64,000 bases of DNA from Streptomyces acidiscabies (GCF_020010905.1 NZ_JAGJBY010000002.1:2790001-2854000); one strand, 5' to 3'. Shown: positions 8,138 to 17,185, numbered from the stretch's first letter. The notes: generated from the letters alone by a model not told the origin. A program made the numbers and translations.

Positions 8138-9103
8138 ATGAGCAACGAGTGGCTCGACACCATCGTGATCGCCCGACACGAAGCGACCGCGCGGATCGTG
8201 GTGCTCGACCTGATCAGTCCCGACGGAACCGAGCTCCCGGAGTTCGCCGCCGGCGCCCATGTCGACGTCCTCCTGGACGGTGGCGGCACCGCCGGACTGG
8301 TCCGTCAGTATTCGCTGTGCGGGCCGCCGCACGACCGCACCCGGTACCAGCTGGCCGTGCTGGCCGAGACGGCGTCGCGCGGTGGTTCCCTCGGGATGCA
8401 CCGGCTCCGCGCGGGTGACCGGCTGCGGATCTCGCGTCCGCGCAACAGGTTCGGAGTCTCGGACAAGGCCCGTCGCCATCTGCTGGTGGCAGGCGGTATC
8501 GGTGTCACTCCCCTGCTGGCCATGGCGCACGTGCTCCAGGTCACGGGCGCCGAGTACGAGTTCCACTACTGCGCCCGCAGTCGCGCGGACGCGGCGTTCC
8601 TCGACGAGTTGGAACGCAACCCCCGTGTACGGCTGCACTTCGACGACGGCCCAAACGACCAGCGGTTCAGCGCCGGCGACCTCGGCCCGCCCGACCCCGG
8701 CACGGCGGTCTACGTGTGCGGGCCCGGAGGCTTCATGGACTTCGTGATCTCCTCCGCGCAGGGAGCGGGATGGCCCGCCGAAGCGATCCACAAGGAACGC
8801 TTCGCGCCCGTGCAGGACACCGAAGCGCACACGGAGGGCAGCGCGTTCACGGTGCGGCTCGCCAAGTCCGGCGGTGAGTACGAGGTCAAGGACGGCGAGA
8901 GCGTCCTGGACGTCCTGCTCTCGGGGGGCGTCGACGCCCCCTACTCCTGCCAGCAGGGGATCTGCGGCGAATGCATCGTGCGCGTACTCGCGGGAGAACC
9001 CGACCACCGCGACGACATCCTGACCGACCGTGAACGCGCCGACGGCATGTTCACTACCTGCTCGTCCCGAGCACACTCACCGATTCTGGAGTTGGACCTG
9101 TGA
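8138..9103 (+). CDS. Phthalate dioxygenase reductase-type electron-transfer protein
   Basis: The 321-residue protein has the class IA reductase order: an FMN-binding barrel, an NAD-binding domain (VAGGIGVTPLLAMAHVL, then VYVCGPGGFMDFV), and a C-terminal plant-type [2Fe-2S] ferredoxin with C271, C276, C279 and C308. It would pass electrons from NADH to the Rieske oxygenase encoded just upstream. Both genes form an operon with the NTF2-like gene that overlaps its stop by four bases. The length matches the family and all cofactor motifs are intact. Confidence 0.9.
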   Translation: MSNEWLDTIVIARHEATARIVVLDLISPDGTELPEFAAGAHVDVLLDGGGTAGLVRQYSLCGPPHDRTRYQLAVLAETASRGGSLGMHRLRAGDRLRISRPRNRFGVSDKARRHLLVAGGIGVTPLLAMAHVLQVTGAEYEFHYCARSRADAAFLDELERNPRVRLHFDDGPNDQRFSAGDLGPPDPGTAVYVCGPGGFMDFVISSAQGAGWPAEAIHKERFAPVQDTEAHTEGSAFTVRLAKSGGEYEVKDGESVLDVLLSGGVDAPYSCQQGICGECIVRVLAGEPDHRDDILTDRERADGMFTTCSSRAHSPILELDL

Positions 9104-9522
9104 CAACCGCATCCACCACATCCAGCCCATCCACCGTGCGCAGCAAGGCAGTTCAGGCGGTCGAGCAGGCGGAGGCCGCCTGGCTCCTGGCGCTCACCGA
9201 GGGCGAGGAGGCCATGACCGCCCTCATGCTCGACGACAGCCGGGCGGTCCACGGCCCCGTGGGGAAGATCGACGACGCCAGGACCTTCGCCCACTTCACC
9301 TGGACTCGCCGCCGCCACGTCTTCGCGAGGGCCGAGGAGCTCAGCATCACCGTGCGCGGCAACACCGCGATCACGACGTGTCTCCAGGAGATGCACATCG
9401 TCTTCGACGAGAACCTCCCGCCGTTCCCGGTGCAGGAGGCCGTGACGCGCGTGTGGGAGGAGACCTCCGGGGGCTGGCGCCTGGCACACATGCACCAGGC
9501 CAAGCGCATGCCGCCGGTCTGA
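9100..9522 (+). CDS. NTF2/SnoaL-fold protein in the Rieske oxygenase operon
   Basis: The 140-residue protein starts with GTG overlapping the reductase TGA (GTGA). It looks like a nuclear transport factor 2-fold protein (DUF4440/SnoaL-like): a leading helix with QAEAAWLLALTEGE, a central VHGPVGK and a terminal GWRLAHMHQA. It is a clear paralogue of the protein at 20580-20999, which shares QAEAAWL, HGPVG and GWRLGHM. Such proteins can be hydrolases, cyclases or small beta-type subunits of oxygenases. Being third in the Rieske operon suggests an accessory role, but no activity can be assigned. Confidence 0.72.
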   Translation: MTTASTTSSPSTVRSKAVQAVEQAEAAWLLALTEGEEAMTALMLDDSRAVHGPVGKIDDARTFAHFTWTRRRHVFARAEELSITVRGNTAITTCLQEMHIVFDENLPPFPVQEAVTRVWEETSGGWRLAHMHQAKRMPPV

Positions 9523-9558
9523 CATCCCGCAGGGCGGGCGGCCGTGTCCTCACCGCTC

Positions 9559-9575
9559 TGTTCGATGAACGGACA
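9559..9575. promoter_or_regulatory. IclR-type operator candidate, site 1
   Basis: TGTTCGATGAACGGACA is a 17-bp imperfect palindrome about 90 bases before the aldehyde dehydrogenase start. It matches the consensus TGTTCRTTNRACGRACA found at six other places in this window. Confidence 0.7.
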
Positions 9576-9665
9576 AGAGGGTTCGGGACAGGCCGTCGGC
9601 CGAAGAGAGTTCGACATGCAGGTTTCGTGCGGCAGTGAGCCGCTGTCGTGGAGATGAGGCAACAC

Positions 9666-11156
9666 ATGTCAGCCACTGAGATCGAGGCGCCCCCGTCCGG
9701 CGCGGTCCGGACCAGCGACCTCCTCATCGCGGGCGAGCGCGTCGCGGCCCGGGACGGCCGCTACTACGAGACGACCGAGGCCCTGACCGGCGAGCCGATC
9801 GCACGGGTCGCCGCGGCCTCCGTCGAGGACGTGGGCCTCGCGGTGGAAGCCGCGGCCGGCGCCCTCGCGGAGTGGTCGGGTCTTCCGCCGGCCGCCCGGC
9901 GCGCGGTCCTGGAGCGTGCGGCCGTCCTGCTCGGCGAGCGCACCGAGGAGATAGTCGCCACGATGAGCCGCGAGATGGGCGCCACCCTGCCGTGGTGCGG
10001 CTTCAACGTGCATGTCGCCAAGGGCATGCTGGTCGAGGCGGCGGCCCAGGCCTACGCGGCCGTCGGCGAGGTCATCCCGTCGGACGTGCCCGGCCTCACC
10101 GCCCTCGGCGTACGTCAGCCGGTCGGTGTCGTCGTCGGCATCGCACCGTGGAACGCCCCGCTGATCCTCGGCGTGCGCGCCATTGTGTGGCCGCTGGTGT
10201 GGGGCAACACCGTGGTGCTGAAGTCCTCCGAGCAGACGCCGCTCACCCAGGCAGCCATCGTCCAGGTGCTGCACGACGCCGGCGTGCCCGCCGGAGCGGT
10301 CAACCTCATCAGCAACGCACCCGCGGACGGTCCGGCCGTCGTCGAGGCACTGATCGCCCACCCCGCCGTGACCCGCGTGAACTTCACCGGATCCAGCAAG
10401 GTGGGCCGTGTCATCGGCGAGCTCGGCGGTCGCCACCTGACACGCGTGGTCCTCGAACTCGGCGGCAAGGCACCCTTCCTGGTGCTTCCCGACGCGGATC
10501 TGGAGGAGGCCGCCGCCGCGGCCAGCTTCGGCGCCTTCATGAACCAGGGTGAGATCTGTATGTCGACCGAGCGCGTCATCGTCAACAGGGCCGTCGCCGA
10601 CGAACTCTCCTCCCGCCTGGCCGAGCGTGCCGCCAAGCTGGTCGTCGGCCCCCCGAGCGACCCCGGCTCACAGATCGGCCCCCTGGTCCACACGGCAGCC
10701 CGTGACCATGTCGTCGCGCTGATCGAGGACGCGCGTGACAAGGGTGCGCAGGTCCTGACCGGGGGTACGGCCGACGGTCTGTTCGTGAAGCCCACCGTGC
10801 TGCGCGGTGTCACACCGGACATGCGCATCTACAGCGAGGAGTCCTTCGGCCCGGTCGTCTCGATCATCGAGGTGGACTCCACCGACGAAGCCGTCTCGGT
10901 CGCCAACGACACCGAGTACGGCCTCTCCGCCGCTGTCTTCGGCAAGGACGCGGCCGCGGCACTCGACGTGGCCCGCCGGATCAGGTCCGGCATCTGCCAC
11001 ATCAACGGCGCCACCGTGCACGACGAGCCACAGATGCCCTTCGGCGGGGTCGGCGCCAGCGGCTGGGGCCGCTTCGGCTCCCGCGCCGCGCTGGAGGAGT
11101 TCACGGAGCTGCGCTGGATCACCATCCAGTCCGGATCCCGCCACTACCCGATCTGA
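9666..11156 (+). CDS. Aromatic aldehyde dehydrogenase (benzaldehyde/vanillin type)
   Basis: The 496-residue NAD(P)-dependent aldehyde dehydrogenase has the catalytic Cys298 (NQGEICMSTERV), general base Glu264 in VLELGGKAP and the cofactor loop NFTGSSKVGR. It most resembles the salicylaldehyde/vanillin/benzaldehyde dehydrogenase group. It would oxidise the aryl aldehydes released by the benzaldehyde lyase-like enzyme at 15488-17185 or formed by the alcohol dehydrogenase at 17383-18483. The ATG at 9666 is preceded by GGAGATGAGG; GTG at 9648 is a less likely alternative. A decayed second copy of this promoter and 5' coding region is present at 43013-43367. Confidence 0.88.
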   Translation: MSATEIEAPPSGAVRTSDLLIAGERVAARDGRYYETTEALTGEPIARVAAASVEDVGLAVEAAAGALAEWSGLPPAARRAVLERAAVLLGERTEEIVATMSREMGATLPWCGFNVHVAKGMLVEAAAQAYAAVGEVIPSDVPGLTALGVRQPVGVVVGIAPWNAPLILGVRAIVWPLVWGNTVVLKSSEQTPLTQAAIVQVLHDAGVPAGAVNLISNAPADGPAVVEALIAHPAVTRVNFTGSSKVGRVIGELGGRHLTRVVLELGGKAPFLVLPDADLEEAAAAASFGAFMNQGEICMSTERVIVNRAVADELSSRLAERAAKLVVGPPSDPGSQIGPLVHTAARDHVVALIEDARDKGAQVLTGGTADGLFVKPTVLRGVTPDMRIYSEESFGPVVSIIEVDSTDEAVSVANDTEYGLSAAVFGKDAAAALDVARRIRSGICHINGATVHDEPQMPFGGVGASGWGRFGSRAALEEFTELRWITIQSGSRHYPI

Positions 11157-11168
11157 TGACACAAGGAC

Positions 11169-11207
11169 GCGGGTGGGGCGCACGTGACTGCCGTACACCC
11201 CACCCGC
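11169..11207. terminator. Hairpin after the aldehyde dehydrogenase gene
   Basis: GCGGGTGGGG (11169-11178) pairs perfectly with CCCCACCCGC (11198-11207), starting 13 bases after the stop codon. This separates the aldehyde dehydrogenase from the hydroxyquinol operon that starts at 11393. Confidence 0.7.
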
Positions 11208-11392
11208 GGCCTCCGCACCCCCGGATGTGGTTCCTCGCTGCGGCTTTCAGTCCCGCGCTGTGAGCCGCATGGCCGGCGGACGCCCGAGAGACGCAAGCCT
11301 CCCGACAACTCGACCGGGAACTGGAGGAGTTCTTCCGGTCCCTCTGACGAAACCCCCTGTACCGGGATCTCCGCCCCTCCAAGGAGTCAGCG

Positions 11393-11989
11393 ATGTCGCA
11401 GAGCGACAAGGACCGCCACGAGATCCGGCAGCTCGTCGAGAACTGGGCGCTGTGGCGCGACGCCGGGGACTGGGACCGCTTCGCCACGGTCTGGCATCCG
11501 CGCGACGGCTGGATGAGCGCCACCTGGTTCCAGGGCAGCGCCACCGACTTCATCGAGGCCAGTCGTGAGGGCTTCGAGAACGGAGTCAGCATCCTCCATT
11601 TCCTCGGCGGTCACACCGCGGACATCAGCGGTGACCGGGCCATCGCCCAGACCAAGATGACCATCAACCAGCGCGCCGGCATCGACGACGTGGAGGTCGA
11701 CGTCGTCTGCACCGGCCGCTTCTACGACTTCCTCGCACGCCACCAGGGGCACTGGACCCTCGTACGCCGACAGCCCATCTACGAGAAGGACCGGCTCGAC
11801 GTCGTCGACCCCGCTGCCTCACTCACGCTGGACCCCGACCTCCTCGACCGGTTCCCGACCGGCTACCGGCACCTCGCCTACCTTCAGACCAAGGCCGGTT
11901 TCATGGTCAAGCAAGGACTCCCCGGCCTCACCGGCCCGGCAGTCGAGCAGCTCTACTCGGAAGGCAAGCAGTGGCTGACGGAAGCCTGA
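11393..11989 (+). CDS. SnoaL-like (NTF2-fold) protein in the hydroxyquinol operon
   Basis: The 198-residue protein shows a SnoaL-like domain: IRQLVENWALWRDAGDWDRF near residues 10-30, the WMSATWFQGS strand region and a hydrophobic C-terminal half. It is longer than the other NTF2-fold proteins here. Its ATG follows CAAGGAG and its stop overlaps the next start (TGATG), so it is translationally coupled to maleylacetate reductase. It may act as a hydrolase, isomerase or dehydratase on a pathway intermediate, but catalytic residues cannot be assigned with confidence. Confidence 0.72.
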   Translation: MSQSDKDRHEIRQLVENWALWRDAGDWDRFATVWHPRDGWMSATWFQGSATDFIEASREGFENGVSILHFLGGHTADISGDRAIAQTKMTINQRAGIDDVEVDVVCTGRFYDFLARHQGHWTLVRRQPIYEKDRLDVVDPAASLTLDPDLLDRFPTGYRHLAYLQTKAGFMVKQGLPGLTGPAVEQLYSEGKQWLTEA

Positions 11990-13056
11990 TGCGGTTCACC
12001 CACGAAACCCTTCCCCAACGGGTCGTGTTCGCGGCTCAGGGATCGCCGGCCGCGGTGGCGGCGGAGGTCGAGGCACTCGGCGGGACCAAGGTCATGCTGA
12101 TCGCGTCGGACCGCGAGCAGGAACTGGCCGACCCGATCGACAAGGAGATCCCGGTCGTCCTGCGTCACGAGGAGGTCGTGATGCACGTACCGGTCGAGGT
12201 CGCGGAGCGAGCCCGTCGGGCCGCGGCCGACGTGGGCGTGGACATCCTCGTCAGCGTCGGGGGCGGCTCGACGACGGGCCTGGCCAAGGCCGTGGCGATG
12301 ACCACCGGCCTGCCGATCGTCGCGGTACCCACCACCTACGCGGGCTCCGAGGCGACCAACGTGTGGGGCCTGACCGAGGGCGAGACCAAGACCACCGGTG
12401 TGGACGACAAGGTGCTGCCCGCCTCGGTGGTGTACGACGCCGCACTGCTGACCACACTGCCCGGCGGGATGACCGTGGCCAGCGGCCTCAACGCGATGGC
12501 CCACTGCGTCGACTCGATGTGGGGGCCCCGAGCCGACCCGATCGACCGCGCGCTGGCCCAGGAGGGCATCCGCGCGCTGGCGACCGGCCTGCCCGTGGTC
12601 GCGGTGGACTCGACGAGCGTCCAGGGCATCGAGCAGACCCTGTACGGCGCCTACCTCGCCGCCGTCGCGTTCGCCTCGGCCGGCTCCGGCATGCACCACA
12701 AGATCTGCCATGTCCTCGGCGGCATGTTCAACCTCCCCCACGCCCAGACCCACGCGGTCGTCCTGCCTTACGTACTGGCCTTCAACGCCCCGCAAGCGCC
12801 GGAGGCGGAGGCCCGGATCGCCCAGGCCCTCGGCACGGGCTCCGGCACCCCCACGGCGAGCACCGGGCTCGCCGCCCTGCGCGAGGTGCTCGGCGCGCCG
12901 CGGGCTCTGCGCGACTACGGCATGCCCGAGGACGGCATCGCCAAAGCGCTGGCGCCGATCATCAAGGCGATCCCGGCCAACAACCCCACTCCGGTCACCC
13001 ACGCGAACCTGACCCTGCTGCTGCGGGCCGCGTGGGCAGGCGAACCGATCAGCTGA
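11989..13056 (+). CDS. Maleylacetate reductase
   Basis: The 355-residue protein is an iron-dependent alcohol-dehydrogenase-family enzyme with the GGGS nucleotide loop (SVGGGSTTGLAKA) and PTTYAGSEAT. Its metal-site region includes NAMAHCVDSMWGP and HHKICHVLGGMFNLPHAQTH. These features are typical of maleylacetate reductases, which reduce maleylacetate to 3-oxoadipate with NAD(P)H. The ATG at 11989 overlaps the preceding stop; an in-frame GTG at 11971 is an alternative. The gene lies directly upstream of hydroxyquinol 1,2-dioxygenase, the enzyme that makes its substrate, and pcaFIJ nearby can take the product. Confidence 0.9.
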   Translation: MRFTHETLPQRVVFAAQGSPAAVAAEVEALGGTKVMLIASDREQELADPIDKEIPVVLRHEEVVMHVPVEVAERARRAAADVGVDILVSVGGGSTTGLAKAVAMTTGLPIVAVPTTYAGSEATNVWGLTEGETKTTGVDDKVLPASVVYDAALLTTLPGGMTVASGLNAMAHCVDSMWGPRADPIDRALAQEGIRALATGLPVVAVDSTSVQGIEQTLYGAYLAAVAFASAGSGMHHKICHVLGGMFNLPHAQTHAVVLPYVLAFNAPQAPEAEARIAQALGTGSGTPTASTGLAALREVLGAPRALRDYGMPEDGIAKALAPIIKAIPANNPTPVTHANLTLLLRAAWAGEPIS

Positions 13057-13067
13057 AAGAGGCTGCC

Positions 13068-14006
13068 ATGGCTACCTACGTCAACCCCGACTCGGCCCGG
13101 GCCGACGACGTCGGCACGATCCACCGCGAGGTGTCGCCGGAGCAACAGACAGTCGAGCAGCGGCTGGTGGACAATGTCATCGCCTCTTTCGGCACCTGCG
13201 AGGACGCACGACTGAAGGAACTCATGGTCGGCCTGGTCAAGCACCTGCACTCCTTCATCCGTGAGGTCCGGCTGACCGAGGACGAGTGGGGACAGGCGAT
13301 CGGCTTCCTCACCCGGGCCGGCCACATCACCGACGACGTACGGCAGGAGTTCATCCTGCTGTCCGACACCCTCGGCGCGAGCATGCAGACGATCAACGTC
13401 AACAACCAGGCCTACAAGGGCGCCACGGAGGCGACCGTGTTCGGACCGTTCTTCGTCGATGACGCCCCACGGATCGAACTCGGCGAGGACATGGCCTTCG
13501 GCGCCCCCGGCGAGCCCTGCTGGGTCGAGGGAACCGTCACCGACACCGACGGCACCCCGCTCGCCGGCGCGCGGATCGAGGTCTGGGAGGCCGACGAGGA
13601 CGGGCTCTACGACGTGCAGTACGACGCCGGAAAGCGCGCGGGCCGGGCGCACCTGTACTCCGCCGCCGACGGCACCTACCGCTTCTGGGGCCTCACGCCG
13701 ACGCCGTACCCCATCCCGAACGACGGACCCGTCGGCAAGATGCTCGACGCGGTCGGCCGCTCACCGCTGCGCGCCGCCCACCTGCACTTCATGGTCTCCC
13801 ACAAGGGCGCGCGCACGCTGGTGACGCACATCTTCCCCGAGGGCGACCCGATCGGTTTCAAGGACACCGTCTTCGGCGTGAAGGACTCCCTGATCAAGCG
13901 GTTCGAGCGGCGGCCCGCCGGCACAGCGACGCCCGACGGCCGTGTCGTCGACGGCACGTGGAGCCGGGTGCGCTTCGACATCGTCCTCGCTCCCACGGGT
14001 GTGTGA
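13068..14006 (+). CDS. Hydroxyquinol 1,2-dioxygenase
   Basis: The 312-residue intradiol dioxygenase has an N-terminal helical dimerisation region and a beta-sandwich catalytic domain. The four Fe(III) ligands are recognisable as Y181, Y214, H238 and H240, with the family spacing of 33, 24 and 2. It would cleave 1,2,4-benzenetriol (hydroxyquinol) to maleylacetate. Catechol 1,2-dioxygenase is the alternative, but the adjacent maleylacetate reductase argues strongly for hydroxyquinol. The ATG at 13068 follows GAAAGAGG, 11 bases after the previous stop. A perfect hairpin terminator follows at 14024-14057. Confidence 0.9.
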   Translation: MATYVNPDSARADDVGTIHREVSPEQQTVEQRLVDNVIASFGTCEDARLKELMVGLVKHLHSFIREVRLTEDEWGQAIGFLTRAGHITDDVRQEFILLSDTLGASMQTINVNNQAYKGATEATVFGPFFVDDAPRIELGEDMAFGAPGEPCWVEGTVTDTDGTPLAGARIEVWEADEDGLYDVQYDAGKRAGRAHLYSAADGTYRFWGLTPTPYPIPNDGPVGKMLDAVGRSPLRAAHLHFMVSHKGARTLVTHIFPEGDPIGFKDTVFGVKDSLIKRFERRPAGTATPDGRVVDGTWSRVRFDIVLAPTGV

Positions 14007-14023
14007 CCCCGACACGTGACGGA

Positions 14024-14057
14024 ACGGAGGGGCGGTCCGGTAGGACCGCCCCTCCGT
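14024..14057. terminator. Perfect 15-bp hairpin between convergent operons
   Basis: ACGGAGGGGCGGTCC (14024-14038) pairs with GGACCGCCCCTCCGT (14043-14057) around a four-base loop. It lies between the ends of the rightward hydroxyquinol operon and the leftward VOC/SDR/lyase operon. Confidence 0.85.
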
Positions 14058-14073
14058 CGTGATGGCCGCATGG

Positions 14074-14622
14074 TCAGTTCGGCAGCAACTCCGCGAAGTC
14101 GCGTACCGGTCGCGAGCCGTCCCAGTCGACGGATGCCCGCCAGACAGAGGTGAACATCTGCCGCGTGATCTCGTTGTCCTGGACCAGCTCGATCATCCCC
14201 GGGGCGCCTTCGCCACCGTCCAGGAAGAAGACGTCGCCACCCGGGGCCACATCGTGGAAGTGGACCGTCGCCCCGCTCGCCTCGCGCTGTTCGACGTCCG
14301 CCGTGACGTCCGGCATGATCTTGGCGACGTGGTGGAAGCCGTAGCCGTGGCGTTCGTAGGCGTCCTTGTAGATGGAAGGCTCGTCGTCGAGGGTCTGGAC
14401 GAGCTCGATCATCATGTGTCCCGAGAAGGCGAGCGCGAGGGTGAACTCGGCCTTCCCGGGCTCGCCCCGGTAGGTGGAACCCGCGCCGCCGATCCTCTCG
14501 TTCACGAACCAGGGGCCGACGCCGAGTCGGTCGGTCCACCAGCGCATGGCGGCCGTGAGGTCGGGGACGGCGTACGCGAACTGGACGACGGCGTCGGTCG
14601 GCTGGCCGAAGGGAAACTCCAC
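14074..14622 (-). CDS. VOC-superfamily (glyoxalase/extradiol-fold) protein
   Basis: The 182-residue protein shows paired beta-alpha-beta-beta-beta modules of the vicinal oxygen chelate superfamily. The first is QFAYAVPDLTAAMRWWTDRLG; the second contains GFHHVAKIMPDV and ends near PGMIELVQ. Metal-ligand candidates are the His residues of GFHHVA and Glu residues of MIELVQ. Functions in this superfamily range from isomerases to ring-cleavage enzymes, so the substrate is open. The start is GTG at 14622 after GAGGA. It is the last gene of the leftward unit that includes the SDR and the lyase. Confidence 0.8.
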   Translation of the reverse strand: MEFPFGQPTDAVVQFAYAVPDLTAAMRWWTDRLGVGPWFVNERIGGAGSTYRGEPGKAEFTLALAFSGHMMIELVQTLDDEPSIYKDAYERHGYGFHHVAKIMPDVTADVEQREASGATVHFHDVAPGGDVFFLDGGEGAPGMIELVQDNEITRQMFTSVWRASVDWDGSRPVRDFAELLPN

Positions 14623-14636
14623 AGTGGTCGTCCTCG

Positions 14637-15455
14637 CTAGGCCGTAGGGCGGATGAAGCTGGTGATGCCGCCGTCCACCACGAGGGAGGCACCAGTGATG
14701 TAGCCGGCTTCGGACGAGGCCAGGAAGAGCACGGCGTCGGCGAGTTCGTCCGGTTCACCCTCGCGGAGCATGGGAGTACTGAGCCTGATCCGCTCCCGGA
14801 AGGCGTCCGCTCCGCCGGGCGCCAGGCCCGTCGTACGGGAGGCGATGTCGGTGTTCATGCCGGCCGGAATGACGATGTTGACGCGGACACCGTCGGCGAC
14901 GACCTCGGCGGCGAGAATGCGCGTCAAGTGCTCCAGTGCGGCTTTGCTGGCTCCGTAGGCGGCGGTTCCGGCACTGGCCCTTCGGCCGGCCGCCGAGCCG
15001 CAGAAGACGACAGCCCCGCCGGGTGCGAGCAAGGGCCTGAGCCCCTGCATGAGGAAGAACGAGCCCTTGACGTTGGTGTCGAACACCCTGTCCCAGGTGG
15101 CTTCGTCCATGTCGTCGAGGCGCTTCATGCCGGCGTGCCCCGCGTTGATGTAGGCGGCGTCCACATGGTCGACCTCTCCGGTGACCTCGGCGAGAGCGGC
15201 CTTGATGCCCGTCACCGAGGAGAGGTCGGCCGCGACGGTGATCGTGTCGCCACCGATGAGTCCGCTCGCGATCTTCAGCTGGTCCAGGTCCCGCGCGATG
15301 ATGACCACGCGCGCGCCCTCGCGCGCGAAGGCCTGTGCGGCTGCCAGGCCCAGTCCTCTGCTGCCGCCGGTGACGAGGCAGGTCTTCCCGAGGAACCGCT
15401 GCCGGCGGTCCCCGACGGCGGGGTCGCGGGGTTCGGTGTCAGTCGTGGCGTTCAT
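14637..15455 (-). CDS. Short-chain dehydrogenase/reductase
   Basis: The 272-residue classical SDR has the cofactor motif TGGSRGLG, an INAGH variant of the usual NNAG, active-site Tyr-x-x-x-Lys (YGASK) and a C-terminal TGASLVVDGG. It starts at an ATG with AAGGAG, 32 bases after the lyase gene, and is followed 14 bases later by the VOC gene. In this operon it could reduce or oxidise an alpha-hydroxyketone or a related carbonyl intermediate (inference). Confidence 0.82.
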   Translation of the reverse strand: MNATTDTEPRDPAVGDRRQRFLGKTCLVTGGSRGLGLAAAQAFAREGARVVIIARDLDQLKIASGLIGGDTITVAADLSSVTGIKAALAEVTGEVDHVDAAYINAGHAGMKRLDDMDEATWDRVFDTNVKGSFFLMQGLRPLLAPGGAVVFCGSAAGRRASAGTAAYGASKAALEHLTRILAAEVVADGVRVNIVIPAGMNTDIASRTTGLAPGGADAFRERIRLSTPMLREGEPDELADAVLFLASSEAGYITGASLVVDGGITSFIRPTA

Positions 15456-15487
15456 GGTTCTCCTTCATGGGGGTCAGGAGTGGCGGT

Positions 15488-17185
15488 TCACGCGTCGATG
15501 TCGACGCCGCCGAACGGAGCTCCGCCGTTCAGGACGCGCTCCTCCGGCGGGATGGGCGCGAGACTCACGCGTACGTCGATGCAGGTCGGTCGGCGGGCCG
15601 CGAGGGCAGCCTCGATCGCGGGGCGCAGCTGGTCCAGGTCGGTGACGTCGACACCGTCCGCGCCGAGAGCTCGTGCCACGCCGCTGTAGGAGCCGTTCTC
15701 CAGGCGGTTGTTGGTGACGCGGTCCTGCCCGAAGAAAAACTGCTGGGTGTGCAGGGTGGCGCCCCAGGCCCGGTTGTTCAGCACGATCACGACGACCGGG
15801 AGTCCCGCCCGGACGAGGGAGTCGAACTCGGCGAGGCTGTAGCCGACAGCACCGTCACCGGTGACGAGGATCGTCGCCTTGTCGGGATGCGCGTACTGCG
15901 CCCCCAGCGCCACACCGAAGTTGCTGCCCATCGCACTGAGGTAGCCGTGTCCGAGGTAGTGGGCCAGCGGCGCGAGCGCGATCGTCTCGGAGAGCCACAG
16001 CTCGGTAAGGGCGCCGTCGACGACGACGGTGGCCTGGTCGGGGACGCTCTCGGCGATCGTACGGACCGCGAGGTACGGGTGGATCGCGGCATCCTCGTGC
16101 TGGTCGGTCTCGTCGGCGAGCGCGGACCGCCGGGTGATGGAGATGTCCCGCAGGGCCGTGAGCCAGTCCTCGCGCCCCGAAGGCACGCCGCTGTCGCCCA
16201 GTCGCTCGTTCAGGAGGCCGATCGTGCCGACCGGGTCGGCCTGGACGCCGAGTTCGACGTCCTGCAGACGGCCGAGCTCACGGCCGTCCGGGTCGATCTG
16301 GAAGATCCGCGCGCTCTTCGGGAGCAGTCGTCCGGTGCCGAACTGGGTGGCCATTCCGAAGCGCAGCCCGAGCATCAGGACCAGGTCGGGACGCTCGTCC
16401 TCGGGGACGGTGGCCAGGGTCTGGAGGAGGCCGACGTGCTGGGCGGAGCCGGCGATCGCTCCGAGGCCCTCCCAGTCGGAGAAGAGGGGTACTCCGGTAC
16501 GGGCGGCGAACTCGTGCAACTGTGCCCGCGCCTCGGCGGTGACGAAGGACTTCCCGACCAACGCGACCGGGCGCCGGGCGGTGCCGAGCGCCTCGATGAT
16601 GCGGTCGACGGCACCGACGGGGGAGACGCCGGTGCCGTCGACCTCGACGCGGTGGTCGTCGACATCGTCGACGTCCACCGACTGGCGGAGGACGTCCCAG
16701 GGAATGTCCAGGAGCACGGGGCCCTTGGGCTCCGACTGCGCGATACGGATCGCCTGGGCGACCAGACGCGGGATCAGCTCGGTACGGGTGACGCGGTGCG
16801 CGAACTTGGTCACCGGGGCCGCCATGGCGACCTGGTCGAACCCGGCCTGCTGGTCGTTGACCTCGTCCATCTCCAGCGGGGCCGAGCCCGCGATGTAGAG
16901 GACCGGGGTCCGGTCCAGATAGGCGTTGGCGACCGAGGTCAGGACGTTGGTGAAGCCACCCCCGGCCGTGACAACGGCGACGCCCAGCTGCCCGGTGACC
17001 CGCGCGTATCCCTCGGCCGCGTGGCCGGCGTTCATCTCGTGCCGCACGTCGACGACCCGCAGCTTGGCGTCCAGGGCGTCCTGGAGGATGCCGTCGATGT
17101 GCGCTCCGGGCAGACCGAAGGCCACGTCGACCCCGGCTCGCCGCAGCGTTCTGACGACGAGCCCACTACCGGTTGCGGTTGCCAT
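15488..17185 (-). CDS. Benzaldehyde lyase-like ThDP-dependent enzyme
   Basis: The 565-residue protein is a thiamine-diphosphate enzyme with the catalytic Glu50 (VRHEMNAGHAAEGYA), H29 and Q113, and the ThDP/Mg motif from GDGAVGYS to NNRAWGATLH. From memory of Pseudomonas benzaldehyde lyase, residues E50, H29 and Q113 and many segments (LVTAGGGFTN-like, AGFDQVAMAAP-like, ENGSYSGVA, APIPPEE) agree, but the usual H26 is Pro26 here. Benzaldehyde lyase splits acyloins such as benzoin or anisoin into aryl aldehydes. Acetolactate synthase or benzoylformate decarboxylase are less likely alternatives. The ATG at 17185 was chosen because the family N-terminus starts there. Confidence 0.78.
   Translation of the reverse strand: MATATGSGLVVRTLRRAGVDVAFGLPGAHIDGILQDALDAKLRVVDVRHEMNAGHAAEGYARVTGQLGVAVVTAGGGFTNVLTSVANAYLDRTPVLYIAGSAPLEMDEVNDQQAGFDQVAMAAPVTKFAHRVTRTELIPRLVAQAIRIAQSEPKGPVLLDIPWDVLRQSVDVDDVDDHRVEVDGTGVSPVGAVDRIIEALGTARRPVALVGKSFVTAEARAQLHEFAARTGVPLFSDWEGLGAIAGSAQHVGLLQTLATVPEDERPDLVLMLGLRFGMATQFGTGRLLPKSARIFQIDPDGRELGRLQDVELGVQADPVGTIGLLNERLGDSGVPSGREDWLTALRDISITRRSALADETDQHEDAAIHPYLAVRTIAESVPDQATVVVDGALTELWLSETIALAPLAHYLGHGYLSAMGSNFGVALGAQYAHPDKATILVTGDGAVGYSLAEFDSLVRAGLPVVVIVLNNRAWGATLHTQQFFFGQDRVTNNRLENGSYSGVARALGADGVDVTDLDQLRPAIEAALAARRPTCIDVRVSLAPIPPEERVLNGGAPFGGVDIDA

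Noticed and set aside
6836..9076. A 746-codon open frame on the minus strand opposite the Rieske oxygenase and reductase
   Set aside because: It has no ribosome site, composition typical of an antisense GC-rich frame, and no family motifs, while the plus strand carries two enzymes with intact cofactor sites.
12363..14006. 547-residue version of the hydroxyquinol dioxygenase
   Set aside because: The extension overlaps maleylacetate reductase in another frame; the ATG at 13068 has a ribosome site and gives the family length.
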